From DATMTS01 sp035564555 (GTDB taxonomy: Bacteria; Actinomycetota; Actinomycetes; Actinomycetales; Microbacteriaceae), in the NCBI GenBank assembly GCA_035564555.1, contig DATMTS010000033.1, forward strand, positions 1 through 58,298: a stretch of 58,298 nt of DNA. The letters are read 5' to 3'. Position numbers and translations under genes: made by a program. Position 1 is the stretch's first letter; every line of letters starts with the position of its first letter. Under the pieces are notes generated by a model, which was not told the origin of the DNA, did not search any database, and saw nothing but the letters and a program-made list of their open reading frames with translations. This document shows positions 25,757 through 34,073 of the stretch, one piece after another.

Positions 25757-26184
25757 GCGTGCGGCGCGTCCTCGGAATCCGCTGCGCCCTCCGGCGCGAA
25801 GTCCAGTGCCAAGGAGTTCATGCAGTAGCGCTGCCCGGTGGGGGTGCCGAACCCGTCGTCGAACACGTGACCCAGGTGCGATCCGCAATTCGCACAGCGC
25901 ACCTCGGTGCGCGCCATGCCGAGACTGCGGTCCTCGATCAGTTCCACCGCCTCGGGTCGAACCGACTCGTAGAAGCTCGGCCAGCCGCAGTGCGAGTCGA
26001 ATTTCGTGCCGCTCTTGAACAGCTCGGCGCCGCAGGCGGCACACGTGTACAGCCCGGCACGGCTCTCCTCGAGCAGTTCACCGGTCCACGGCCGTTCGGT
26101 GGCCGCCTGGCGCAACACGGCGAAACGCTCCTCGTCGAGTTCCTCACGCCATTGCTCTTCGCTCTTCTTCACCGAATACGCCAT
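25753..26184 (-). CDS. msrB: Peptide-methionine (R)-S-oxide reductase MsrB
   Basis: Repairs methionine-R-sulfoxide. The 143-residue protein has both zinc CxxC pairs (CAACGAEL and CANCGSHLGHVF), the substrate motif FDSHCGWPSF and the catalytic Cys in GQRYCMNSLALDF. The resolving Cys in SHCGW is also present. First gene of a two-gene unit with the nitroreductase. Confidence 0.95.
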   Translation of the reverse strand: MAYSVKKSEEQWREELDEERFAVLRQAATERPWTGELLEESRAGLYTCAACGAELFKSGTKFDSHCGWPSFYESVRPEAVELIEDRSLGMARTEVRCANCGSHLGHVFDDGFGTPTGQRYCMNSLALDFAPEGAADSEDAPHA

Positions 26185-26300
26185 GATCCATCCCTTCGCT
26201 CAGGCCGCGCTCACACGCCGCCACCAACAGTAAACGCGCGGGGTGCCTCGGGTGTTCCACAGCCGGCCGCCCATAGGATGTCAGCAATCATGAGAGGACG

Positions 26301-26603
26301 GTGGCGGTGGACAGTGCGCAGCACGGTTCGGCCGCCGACGACCGACGGCCCGATTCTGCACTGTCCGAGCGTGATCGGCTCGTACTCGACTTCGAACGCC
26401 AGTGGTGGCAGCACGCCGGGGCGAAGGAACAGGCCATCCGCCAGACCTTCGGGCTCTCGGCGGCCCGTTACTATCAGGTGCTCGGCGCGTTGATCGACTC
26501 GCCGGCGGCTCTCGTTCACGACCCGATGCTTGTCAAACGACTGCAGCGGGTGCGTGACGCCCGCGTGGCCGCGCGTGCCTCGCGCACCCGATACACCGAC
26601 TGA
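26301..26603 (+). CDS. DUF3263 protein
   Basis: A 100-residue actinobacterial protein with the family core LSERDRLVLDFERQWWQHAG followed by KEQAIRQTFGLSAARYYQVL, which looks like a helix-turn-helix. GTG at 26301 is the longest start; GTG at 26307 sits 8 bases after GAGAGGA and may be the true one. Ten bases before the LytR_C gene; in M. tuberculosis the same two families are adjacent (Rv0430-Rv0431) near groEL2. Confidence 0.88.
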   Translation: MAVDSAQHGSAADDRRPDSALSERDRLVLDFERQWWQHAGAKEQAIRQTFGLSAARYYQVLGALIDSPAALVHDPMLVKRLQRVRDARVAARASRTRYTD

Positions 26604-26613
26604 GGACCGATCC

Positions 26614-27171
26614 GTGGCACATTCCTATCCGAAGGACCGATTCGACGCGGTTCCCGACGATCTGCGACGCGTGGGCGCGCATCGCGCACCGCGCAGCAAG
26701 GCGCGGGCATGGATCTGGATCGGATGGTGCGCGCTCGCGATCGTCCTCATCGTCGGCGCCGGCATCCTGGGCATCTCGATCATCAACGGCAACGTCGATG
26801 TTCCCGGGTTCTCGGCGCAGACCACCAGCGGCACACCCACTGCGACTTCCACTCCCACCCCGACGATCACCCCGATCGTCGACCCCAAGCTGAACATCAC
26901 CGTTCTCAACGGCACGAACCAGCCCGGCCTCGCCGGAGAGGTGGCGACGACCCTCGGCAAGGCGGGGTGGAAGCACATCTCGACCGCCAACGCCAGCCAG
27001 ACCGATCTGAAGAAGACGGTGATCTACTATTCGGCCGACAAGAACCGCGCGGCGGCGCTCGGAGCCGCCCGCAGCCTGCCCGGGGCGACCGTGAGCAAGA
27101 CCCAGGACTTCGTCGACACCGGCGCCGATCTGACGGTCGTCGTGGGCTCGGATCAGGTGCCTTCCGGCTGA
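26614..27171 (+). CDS. LytR_C-domain membrane protein
   Basis: A 185-residue protein: cytoplasmic N-terminus, one transmembrane helix (AWIWIGWCALAIVLIVGAGI), a Thr/Pro/Ser linker, then a LytR C-terminal domain beginning LNITVLNGTNQPGLAGEVAT and ending LTVVVGSDQ. This domain accompanies cell-wall polymer ligases but here stands alone. GTG start preceded by GAGGACC. Confidence 0.88.
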   Translation: MAHSYPKDRFDAVPDDLRRVGAHRAPRSKARAWIWIGWCALAIVLIVGAGILGISIINGNVDVPGFSAQTTSGTPTATSTPTPTITPIVDPKLNITVLNGTNQPGLAGEVATTLGKAGWKHISTANASQTDLKKTVIYYSADKNRAAALGAARSLPGATVSKTQDFVDTGADLTVVVGSDQVPSG

Positions 27172-27293
27172 TCCGATCGCAAATATCTCGAATTGAGAAC
27201 ACCCTGGTTCGGCGACTGCGCGCTCCATTAGGATCATGAGCCAACGACTCGCGCGCCTGCGTGCGTCGAAGCACAGGTACATGGGAGCAATCA

Positions 27294-27497
27294 ATGGCGA
27301 ATGGGACCGTCAAATGGTTCAACGCTGAGAAGGGCTACGGCTTCATCACGGTCGACGGCGGCGGTCAGGACGTGTTCGTCCACTACTCCGCGATCGACAT
27401 GAGCGGGTACAAGGCTCTCGAAGAGGGCCAGCAGGTGGTATTCGAGGTCGGCAGCGGGGCCAAGGGGCCGCAAGCCGAGTCGGTGCGCCTGGCCTGA
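27294..27497 (+). CDS. cspA: Cold-shock protein (CspA family)
   Basis: A 67-residue RNA chaperone with RNP1 (KGYGFITV) and RNP2 (VFVHYSAI). ATG chosen because the family begins MANGTVKWFNAEKG. The 120-base upstream region is long for such a gene, as expected for a cold-shock leader, but I could not define a structure. A terminator follows. Confidence 0.95.
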   Translation: MANGTVKWFNAEKGYGFITVDGGGQDVFVHYSAIDMSGYKALEEGQQVVFEVGSGAKGPQAESVRLA

Positions 27498-27520
27498 AGT
27501 CGTGTCGATCGCGTCCGGAG

Positions 27521-27556
27521 GGGCGTCGTCCGGTCGGCCGGACGGCGCCCCTTTCG
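27521..27556 (+). terminator. Intrinsic terminator after the cold-shock gene
   Basis: Stem GGGGCGTCGTCCGG pairing with 27541-27553 (CCGGACGG CGCCCC, one mismatch), four-base loop, then CCTTTC. Lies 24 bases after the stop. Confidence 0.8.
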
Positions 27557-27605
27557 CATGCTCGGATGCCTGCAGCGGGACGCGCAGGCGCTCCGCCGCC
27601 TCGCA

Positions 27606-27632
27606 CTTGCACTCTCCTGCCTAGAGTGCCAG
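27606..27632. promoter_or_regulatory. Second, degenerate CIRCE-like element
   Basis: cttGCACTC-N9-GAGTGCcag: the inner hexamers are perfect and the 9-base spacer is exact; 14 of 18 consensus positions match. It is 8 bases upstream of the canonical CIRCE. Confidence 0.6.
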
Positions 27633-27640
27633 AATCGCTA

Positions 27641-27667
27641 TTAGCACTCGCTCAACCCGAGTGCTAA
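27641..27667. promoter_or_regulatory. CIRCE element (HrcA operator) of groEL
   Basis: TTAGCACTC-N9-GAGTGCTAA, a perfect match to the consensus, 46 bases before the groEL start. Predicts HrcA repression released by heat. Confidence 0.95.
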
Positions 27668-27713
27668 TTGTCTGAATCTTTCGCGTAACGTCCGGGAGGG
27701 ACGAGAAACAACC

Positions 27714-29336
27714 ATGGCAAAGATGATTGCTTTTGACGAGGAAGCCCGCCGCGGGCTCGAGCGTGGACTGAACACGCTGGCCGACGCGGTCAAGGTGACC
27801 CTCGGCCCGCGCGGCCGCAACGTCGTGCTCGAGAAGAAGTGGGGCGCCCCCACCATCACCAACGACGGCGTGTCGATCGCCAAGGAGATCGAGCTCGACG
27901 AGCCGTACGAGAAGATCGGCGCAGAGCTCGTCAAAGAGGTCGCGAAGAAGACCGATGACGTGGCGGGTGACGGCACCACCACGGCGACCGTTCTCGCTCA
28001 GGCCCTGGTGCGCGAGGGTCTGCGCAACGTGGCCGCCGGTGCCGACCCGATCAGCCTGAAGAAGGGCATCGAGAAGGCGGTCGCCGCTGTCACCGAGCAG
28101 CTCATCGCGAACGCCATCGAGGTCGAGACCAAGGAACAGATCGCTGCGACAGCATCCATCTCGGCGGCCGACGCCGAGATCGGCGCGATCATCGCCGAGG
28201 CCATCGACAAGGTGGGCAAGGAAGGCGTCGTCACGGTCGAGGAGTCGAACACGTTCGGCACCGAGCTCGAGCTGACCGAGGGCATGCGCTTCGACAAGGG
28301 CTTCCTGTCGCAGTACTTCGTGACCGACCCCGACCGTCAGGAAGCGGTGTTCGAAGACCCGTACATCCTGATCGCGAACCAGAAGATCTCGAACATCAAG
28401 GATCTGCTGCCGATCGTCGACAAGGTCATCCAGTCGGGCAAGCAGCTCCTGATCATCGCGGAAGACGTCGACGGCGAGGCGCTGGCGACCCTGATCGTGA
28501 ACAAGATCCGCGGCATCTTCAAGTCCGTCGCCGTGAAGGCCCCGGGCTTCGGCGACCGCCGCAAGGCTCAGTTGCAGGACATCGCCATCCTCACCGGTGG
28601 CCAGGTCATCAGCGAAGAGGTCGGCCTCAAGCTCGAGAGCGTCACGCTCGATCTGCTCGGCCAGGCCCGCAAGGTCGTCATCACGAAGGATGAGACGACC
28701 ATCGTCGAGGGTGCGGGCGACTCCGAGCAGATCGCCGGTCGCGTGCAGCAGATCCGTAACGAGATCGAGAACACCGACAGCGACTACGACCGTGAGAAGC
28801 TGCAGGAGCGCCTGGCGAAGCTCGCCGGCGGTGTTGCGGTCATCAAGGCCGGTGCCGCCACCGAGGTGGAGCTCAAGGAGCGCAAGCACCGCATCGAAGA
28901 CGCAGTGCGCAACGCGAAGGCCGCCGTCGAGGAGGGCGTCGTCGCCGGTGGTGGCGTCGCGCTGATTCAGGCAGGCAAGATCGCGTTCGCGAACCTTCAG
29001 CTGACCGGTGACGAGGCGACGGGCGCGAACATCGTGCGCGTTGCCATCGAGGCGCCGCTGAAGCAGATCGCTCTCAACGCCGGTCTCGAGCCGGGCGTCG
29101 TCGCGGCCAAGGTCGCGGAACTGCCCGCCGGACACGGCCTGAACGCCGCGACCGGCGAGTACGGCGACCTGCTCGCGCAGGGCATCATCGACCCGGCCAA
29201 GGTGACGCGTTCCGCGCTGCAGAACGCCGCGTCGATCGCCGGACTGTTCCTGACCACCGAGGCCGTCGTAGCCGACAAGCCGGAGAAGAACAACGGTGCT
29301 CCGGCCGGCGACCCGACCGGTGGCATGGACTTCTAG
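27714..29336 (+). CDS. groEL: 60 kDa chaperonin GroEL (standalone)
   Basis: A 540-residue chaperonin starting AKMIAFDEEARRGLERGLNT, with the nucleotide site VTLGPRGRNVVLEKKWGAPT and GDGTTTATVLAQALV (catalytic Asp). The C-terminus ends GGMDF after a short Asn/Gly/Ala region. groES is not adjacent; actinobacteria commonly have a separate groEL (Hsp65) like this and another copy with groES. Controlled by CIRCE, with GGGAGGG about 10 bases before the ATG. Confidence 0.97.
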   Translation: MAKMIAFDEEARRGLERGLNTLADAVKVTLGPRGRNVVLEKKWGAPTITNDGVSIAKEIELDEPYEKIGAELVKEVAKKTDDVAGDGTTTATVLAQALVREGLRNVAAGADPISLKKGIEKAVAAVTEQLIANAIEVETKEQIAATASISAADAEIGAIIAEAIDKVGKEGVVTVEESNTFGTELELTEGMRFDKGFLSQYFVTDPDRQEAVFEDPYILIANQKISNIKDLLPIVDKVIQSGKQLLIIAEDVDGEALATLIVNKIRGIFKSVAVKAPGFGDRRKAQLQDIAILTGGQVISEEVGLKLESVTLDLLGQARKVVITKDETTIVEGAGDSEQIAGRVQQIRNEIENTDSDYDREKLQERLAKLAGGVAVIKAGAATEVELKERKHRIEDAVRNAKAAVEEGVVAGGGVALIQAGKIAFANLQLTGDEATGANIVRVAIEAPLKQIALNAGLEPGVVAAKVAELPAGHGLNAATGEYGDLLAQGIIDPAKVTRSALQNAASIAGLFLTTEAVVADKPEKNNGAPAGDPTGGMDF

Positions 29337-29365
29337 TCCGAACCAGGCATACGCCGAATCGAAGA

Positions 29366-29394
29366 GGGCGCCTCCCACGGGAGGCGCCCTTTTT
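29366..29394 (+). terminator. Intrinsic terminator after groEL
   Basis: Stem GGGCGCCTCC / GGAGGCGCCC with a CACG loop and a run of five T, 30 bases after the stop. Confidence 0.93.
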
Positions 29395-29415
29395 CGCGCC
29401 TGCCTGGCGTCGCTT

Positions 29416-29706
29416 TCAATGCAGGAACAGCCGCGCGTTCGCCGTTTCGATCTCCGCGTACTGTTCGCCCGCGACGCCCAGTGCCTGACCGATCGCAGCG
29501 AGCGATTCTTCGACGCGCTGCTGCGTGCCGCGCCATTGCGAGATCACGCCCTGGAATGCCGTGGCGGCCTGGCCGCTCCAGGAACCCTGCAGGCCCACGA
29601 GCTGCCCGTTCAATCCGGCCACCTCGGCCTGGATTCGGCTCATGCTGGCCCGCACAGCAGACGTCGCGCTGAGTACCGCATCGCTGTCCACCTGATACGC
29701 GGTCAT
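29416..29706 (-). CDS. WXG100-family (ESAT-6-like) type VII secretion substrate
   Basis: A 96-residue helical hairpin protein with the WxG turn in LQGSWSGQAATAFQGV. N-terminal TAYQVDSDAVLSATSAVRAS and C-terminal EESLAAIGQALGVAGEQYAE helices fit. The C-terminus lacks an evident YxxxD/E export signal except YAEIE. No ESX membrane genes lie in the window. AGGAGG precedes the ATG. Confidence 0.9.
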   Translation of the reverse strand: MTAYQVDSDAVLSATSAVRASMSRIQAEVAGLNGQLVGLQGSWSGQAATAFQGVISQWRGTQQRVEESLAAIGQALGVAGEQYAEIETANARLFLH

Positions 29707-29836
29707 GATGTCCTCCTTGTGTCATCCGTTGATGCGTCGACGCTAACCGGGGGCGTGGACGTAGGGAGCCTGGATGTCGGTGATCGGGCATAACCGGTCG
29801 AGCGGTCGGCTGTGGAGGGGAAGAGGGCGGGAGTCG

Positions 29837-31618
29837 CTACTGAAGACGCTGCGGCGCGGCCGGCGAGTCGACCAGCGGCAGCGAGACGCGAAAGGTGGCC
29901 CCGCCGCCGGGCGTCTTGAACACGTCGACCGTTCCGTTGTGCGCGGCGACGATCGACGAGACGATCGCCAAGCCAAGGCCGCTTCCTCCGGTCTCCCTGG
30001 TGCGCGACGTGTCGGCGCGCCAGAACCGCTGGAAGATCTTCTCTCTGATCTGCGGCGGGATGCCCTCACCGTGGTCGATCACGTCGAGATGGGCGGTGCG
30101 CCGCTGCAGGTCGATGCCGACGCCGATCTCGAGCGGGCTGTCTGGGGCGGTGTAGCGCACCGCGTTGCCGATCAGGTTGTTCAGCACCTGCCGCAGTTTG
30201 TTCTCCTCGGCCAGCACGACCGGCCGCATCATGGGCGCGATGGGTATGTCGCTGAGCGCGAGCGGCATCGTCTGAAGGCTGAGGGTGTCGGTGCGGCGCG
30301 GTCTGCGGGCGCGCAACCGTGCGAGCGTCGCCCCGGCGAACGCGATCGGCCCGGTCGCATTCATGGCCCCGACCGGGGCCGGCTGCGCCCGCTTCCCGGC
30401 GGCCGCGCGGGCCGGCTCGGGCACCTCCGCCGTGGCATCCGGCGACCGCGGGTTCGCCGAGGGACCGGGCTCGGGGACGGTCAGAGGCGGAAGCGAGACG
30501 ACTACCCGCACCGTGCGCTCGGGATTGCCTGCGGTCGTGTCGAGTGCGGCGTCGTTCGCGAGCGGCTCGAGATCGACCGGCGACAGGTCGAGCGGCTTGG
30601 TCTCATCGAGGCGGGCGAGTTCGAGCAGGTCTTCGACGAGAAGGCCCATTCGAATCGCCTCCTTCTCGATGCGTTCCATCGCCTGCGCGACCTCTTCCGG
30701 CGTGCGCAACGCGCCCATCCGGTAGAGCTCGGCATAGCCGCGCACCGAGACCAGCGGGGTGCGCAGTTCGTGGCTGGCGTCACCCACGAAACGGCGCATC
30801 TGGTCGATGGTTCGCGCGCGGTCTTTGAACGCGCGGTCGATTCGGTTCAGCATGGTGTTCAGAGACCGGTTCAAGCGCCCGACCTCGGTGTTCGGGGTGG
30901 CGCCGCCGAGGCGCTGGCTGAAATCGCCGTCGGCGATGGCGGCCGCCGTGCGCTCGACCTCGCGCAACGGAGCGAACGTCGTGCTCACCAGCATCCTGGT
31001 CAGAATCGCCCCGATCACCACGACGATGATGCCGAAGCCGAAGAAGATCGACAGGTAGCTGGCCATCGCGTTGTCGAGCGCGGTCGTCGAGATCGCGATG
31101 ATGACGGTGCCGTAGCTGGGTGGCACCGCGGCGTTGCCGTTCTTGTCGGCGAGCTGCACGATGGTGCACACCATGCGGAACGACCCGGTACCGTCACCGC
31201 TCTGGATCCACTGCGGGGGCTGGTTGCTGCACGCGTTGCCCGCCTGCAAGCTCATCGTCGTCGGAATGGCCGGCCGTTGGCCTGCGGGAACCTGCGACCA
31301 GTTGCGCAGCGTGAGCCTGCCGTTGGAGTCGTAGAGCGCCGCGAAGTAGCTGGCCGGTCCGCCTGTGCCGGCGATCGGCGTGCTGGTGCTCGTTCCCGAT
31401 TTCGGCAGCAACGAGTTGATGCTATTCGGATTCGACGCCACGGCTCGCACCTGCTGGTCGAACAGATTGAGCAGCACGGGCTTGAACAGCAGCATCGTGC
31501 CGAAGCCCGAAACGAGCAGTCCGAACGTCAGCACCAGCACCGTGACACCGGTGATCTTGGTCCGCAGCGAGATCGAGTTCCAGCTGTCGAGGACGGAGTG
31601 CTGCATGGATGTCGACAC
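29837..31618 (-). CDS. Two-component sensor histidine kinase with an inserted linker in the ATPase domain
   Basis: A 593-residue kinase. Helix 1 (ITGVTVLVLTFGLLVSGFGT) and helix 2 (IFFGFGIIVVVIGAILTRML) bracket an extracytoplasmic sensor of about 140 residues; HAMP follows (PLREVERTAAAIADGDFSQR). HisKA: RRFVGDASHELRTPLVSVRG. The ATPase has N box (LNNLIGNAVRYTAPD), G1 (DVIDHGEGIPPQI), F (FQRFWRADTS) and G2 (GGSGLGLAIVSS). Between HisKA and the N box there is a Pro/Ala/Arg-rich stretch of roughly 85 residues longer than usual. Resembles TcrY/TrcS-type kinases. The regulator gene ends 32 bases upstream. Confidence 0.93.
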   Translation of the reverse strand: MSTSMQHSVLDSWNSISLRTKITGVTVLVLTFGLLVSGFGTMLLFKPVLLNLFDQQVRAVASNPNSINSLLPKSGTSTSTPIAGTGGPASYFAALYDSNGRLTLRNWSQVPAGQRPAIPTTMSLQAGNACSNQPPQWIQSGDGTGSFRMVCTIVQLADKNGNAAVPPSYGTVIIAISTTALDNAMASYLSIFFGFGIIVVVIGAILTRMLVSTTFAPLREVERTAAAIADGDFSQRLGGATPNTEVGRLNRSLNTMLNRIDRAFKDRARTIDQMRRFVGDASHELRTPLVSVRGYAELYRMGALRTPEEVAQAMERIEKEAIRMGLLVEDLLELARLDETKPLDLSPVDLEPLANDAALDTTAGNPERTVRVVVSLPPLTVPEPGPSANPRSPDATAEVPEPARAAAGKRAQPAPVGAMNATGPIAFAGATLARLRARRPRRTDTLSLQTMPLALSDIPIAPMMRPVVLAEENKLRQVLNNLIGNAVRYTAPDSPLEIGVGIDLQRRTAHLDVIDHGEGIPPQIREKIFQRFWRADTSRTRETGGSGLGLAIVSSIVAAHNGTVDVFKTPGGGATFRVSLPLVDSPAAPQRLQ

Positions 31619-31650
31619 TAGGGCAGGAACCTGAATTCCCGCCGGTTCGC

Positions 31651-32352
31651 TCAGACCTTGGCGGCCTTGAGCATATAGCCGAAGCCGCGCTTGGTCTGGA
31701 TCAGCGGTTCACTGGAATGCGCGTCGACCTTGCGGCGCAGGTAGGAGATGTAGCTCTCGACGATGCCTGCATCGCCGTTGAAGTCGTACTCCCACACGTG
31801 GTCGAGGATCTGCGCCTTGCTCAGTACCCGGTTCGGGTTCAGCATCAGGTAGCGCAGCAGCTTGAATTCCGTGGGGCTGAGCTCGATCCCGGTGTCGCCG
31901 ACGAAGACTTCGTGGGTGTCCTGGTCCATCGTCAACTCGCCTGCGCGGATCACGGCGTCATCGTCGGCCTGCATGGTGCGGCGGAGGATGGCCTTGATGC
32001 GCGCCACGATCTCGTCGAGGCTGAACGGCTTGGTGACGTAGTCGTCGCCGCCGACCGTGAGCCCGGTGATCTTGTCCTCCGTGTCATCCTTCGCCGTGAG
32101 GAAGAGGATCGGCGCCGTGTAACCGGCGCCGCGCAGGCGCTTGGTGACGCCGAATCCGTTCATGTCCGGCAGCATCACATCGAGGATGATCAGGTCGGGC
32201 TCTTCTTCGAGCACTGCGGAGATGGCTTGGGCGCCGTTGCCGACGGCGCGCACGGCGAACCCCGCGAAGCGCAGGCTCGTGGTGAGGAGGTCACGGATGT
32301 TGGGCTCGTCGTCGACGATGAGGATGCGGGGGCCAGCGTTCATGGTCACCAT
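31651..32352 (-). CDS. OmpR-family response regulator, partner of the adjacent kinase
   Basis: A 233-residue regulator: receiver with VDDEPNI, phosphoacceptor Asp in LIILDVMLPDMNGFG, Thr in LFLTAKDD and Lys in DYVTKPFSLDEI; winged helix with LSPTEFKLLRYLMLNPNRVL, ILDHVWEYDFNGDAGIVESY and TKRGFGYMLK. Similar to TcrX/TrcR/PrrA-type regulators. Start may be at 32352 or at the ATG nine bases on. Signal unknown. Confidence 0.93.
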   Translation of the reverse strand: MVTMNAGPRILIVDDEPNIRDLLTTSLRFAGFAVRAVGNGAQAISAVLEEEPDLIILDVMLPDMNGFGVTKRLRGAGYTAPILFLTAKDDTEDKITGLTVGGDDYVTKPFSLDEIVARIKAILRRTMQADDDAVIRAGELTMDQDTHEVFVGDTGIELSPTEFKLLRYLMLNPNRVLSKAQILDHVWEYDFNGDAGIVESYISYLRRKVDAHSSEPLIQTKRGFGYMLKAAKV

Positions 32353-32402
32353 GATCTGCGCGTGTGCTGAGTCTTTGCTGTGAGGCTGTGGTGTGCCATC
32401 GG

Positions 32403-32576
32403 ATGAGCGAGCTTAAGCTGGCGCAGTGGGGTGGCGACACGATGACTGAAGACGAGGGCGGCGACGCCGCCTGTTGGCTCGTGCAGGTCTGCCCCGAGTG
32501 CGGCGCGCTTCTGGAGGATCGGTCGGCGCCGTGCTGGCGTTGCGGAGCACGCCCCGAGAGCGCTGCTGCGGGCTGA
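32403..32576 (+). CDS. Small zinc-ribbon protein
   Basis: A 57-residue frame (44 if started at ATG 32442) with two CxxC knuckles, CPECGALLED and CWRCGARPE, typical of a single zinc ribbon. It lies in the gap between the response-regulator gene and the ArsR-like gene and is read away from the former. No clear ribosome site for either start. Short, but the Cys spacing argues that it is real. Confidence 0.6.
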   Translation: MSELKLAQWGGDTMTEDEGGDAACWLVQVCPECGALLEDRSAPCWRCGARPESAAAG

Positions 32577-32596
32577 TCGAGCACTCCGGTCCAGCG

Positions 32597-33265
32597 TCAC
32601 TGTGCCGTGCTGCGCCTGATGTGCGCGCAGCACGGGGCGCCGGCGACCGCGGGCGCGATCGCGTATTCGTCGGCACCCGCCCCATCGCGCGCCCCGGTCA
32701 GGAACCCGACGTTCAGCGCGCACACGGTCGTCGTATGCTCCCTCGCGAGCCGATGGAACGGGCAGTTGTGCAGTGCGAATCCGCCGTCGCCGTCGTCGCC
32801 CGGTTCGTAGCCGTTCTGTTCCAGCACGCGGGCGAGCGAGCCCGCCTCTCTGCCCTTTTCGACGCCGGCCTCGCGCGCCACGGCCTGCAGCGCACCCCGG
32901 ATCTCGTCGCCGCTCTGCGCGGTGCGTTCGATGGCGCGCGCCATCAGATCGGCGGCCAGGTCGTAATGACGATCGGGCACGCTCACGCTGGTCTCCATCT
33001 CGGAACGCCGGTACAGCTTCGTCGGTCGACCCGATCCCGGCCCGGTGCGAAGACCCACGCGTTTCGCGAACGCGGCGATCAGGCCCTCGGCGACCAGGCG
33101 TTCGAGGTGGAACGCCGCGGTGGATCGGGCGAGCCCGAGCTCGTCGGCCAACGTGCTGCGATCGACGCCGTCCGGATGCCGCGTCACGGCCTCGTAGACA
33201 GACCGCCTAACGGGATCGTCCAGGCATCCGATCGCCGAAACGCGGCCCGCGAACGAATCGTTCAT
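32597..33265 (-). CDS. ArsR/MarR-like winged-helix regulator with a C-terminal cysteine cluster
   Basis: A 222-residue protein of the COG2345 type. The HTH is at residues about 18-62 (RRSVYEAVTRHPDGVDRSTL, ADELGLARSTAAFHLERLVA). The C-terminal domain has four cysteines in HNCPFHRL, TTVCALN and APCCAHI, a pattern linked in the SufR group to a 4Fe-4S cluster sensing redox or iron. It is divergent from folE, so it probably controls the pterin cluster (inference). Confidence 0.85.
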   Translation of the reverse strand: MNDSFAGRVSAIGCLDDPVRRSVYEAVTRHPDGVDRSTLADELGLARSTAAFHLERLVAEGLIAAFAKRVGLRTGPGSGRPTKLYRRSEMETSVSVPDRHYDLAADLMARAIERTAQSGDEIRGALQAVAREAGVEKGREAGSLARVLEQNGYEPGDDGDGGFALHNCPFHRLAREHTTTVCALNVGFLTGARDGAGADEYAIAPAVAGAPCCAHIRRSTAQ

Positions 33266-33296
33266 GATCCGAGTCTACCTCTAAAATCAACAAATC

Positions 33297-33326
33297 TTGA
33301 CAATAGAGTTTCGACGCGTCTAGAGT
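33297..33326 (+). promoter_or_regulatory. folE promoter
   Basis: -35 TTGACA (consensus) and -10 TAGAGT with an 18-base spacer, in an unusually AT-rich gap. A CTCTA-N20-TAGAG dyad (33279-33308) overlaps the -35 and could be the operator for the divergent regulator. Confidence 0.7.
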
Positions 33327-33353
33327 CGGGATCAAGACAACCGGGAGGCGAAC

Positions 33354-33968
33354 GTGGACAGTGCGGTCGAGGAACAGGCAACGGCGCGCATCCACCGGGT
33401 CACCGCGTTGCACCCCGTCCATGAGCCGGCCGGGGCGTTCGATCGCGGCCGTGCGGAGCGGGCGGTGGCCGAGTTGCTCGCAGCGTTCGGGCGGGACCCG
33501 AGCGGACCGCATCTGACCGAGACGCCGCGTCGCGTGGTCGACGCGTTCGCCGAGCGGCTCACGCCGAAGCCGTTCCGCGCCACCACGTTTCCCAACGACG
33601 AGGGCTACGACGAGCTCGTGCTCGTGCGCGACATACCGTTCGGGTCGCTCTGCGAACACCATCTGCTGCCGTTCCGTGGCGTCGCGCACGTCGGCTACCT
33701 GCCGGGAGATCGGCTGATCGGGCTCTCCAAGCTGGCACGCATCGTCGACGCCGTGAGCCGCGACCTGCAGGTGCAGGAGCGCATGACGATGCAGATCGCC
33801 GAACGACTCGAACGAGAACTGCGACCGCGAGGCGTCGGAGTCGTGCTGAGAGCCGAACACACCTGCATGACCACACGGGGAGCTCTTGCCACCGGGGCAC
33901 TGACCACGACATCGCGCTTCACCGGGGCGCTGACCGACGACGAACGATTGCGAAGCAGATTCGACTGA
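33354..33968 (+). CDS. folE: GTP cyclohydrolase I
   Basis: Converts GTP to dihydroneopterin triphosphate. The 204-residue protein has the catalytic/zinc segment SLCEHHLLPFRG (Cys, His ligands), LIGLSKLARIVDAVSRDLQV and the third ligand in AEHTCMTTRGAL. GTG start with GGGAGG 5 bases upstream. It is not in the usual ftsH-folE-folP-folBK setting but heads a separate operon with a flavoprotein, a FolP2-like protein and a RibD_C reductase, so it may be a second FolE with a special role. Confidence 0.93.
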   Translation: MDSAVEEQATARIHRVTALHPVHEPAGAFDRGRAERAVAELLAAFGRDPSGPHLTETPRRVVDAFAERLTPKPFRATTFPNDEGYDELVLVRDIPFGSLCEHHLLPFRGVAHVGYLPGDRLIGLSKLARIVDAVSRDLQVQERMTMQIAERLERELRPRGVGVVLRAEHTCMTTRGALATGALTTTSRFTGALTDDERLRSRFD

Positions 33969-34073
33969 GAACCGTACGCTGAGGGCCGGCGCCGAGAGCT
34001 GGGCCGAACGCCCCATCGCGCGACCGGCCCACCCGGTGCACCTGCTGACAGGACGACAACGAAGGAGTGCAAG

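Noticed and set aside
29774..31621. Plus-strand open frame of 615 codons across the sensor kinase
   Set aside because: Antisense shadow; Arg/His/Gly-rich and without any recognisable domain.
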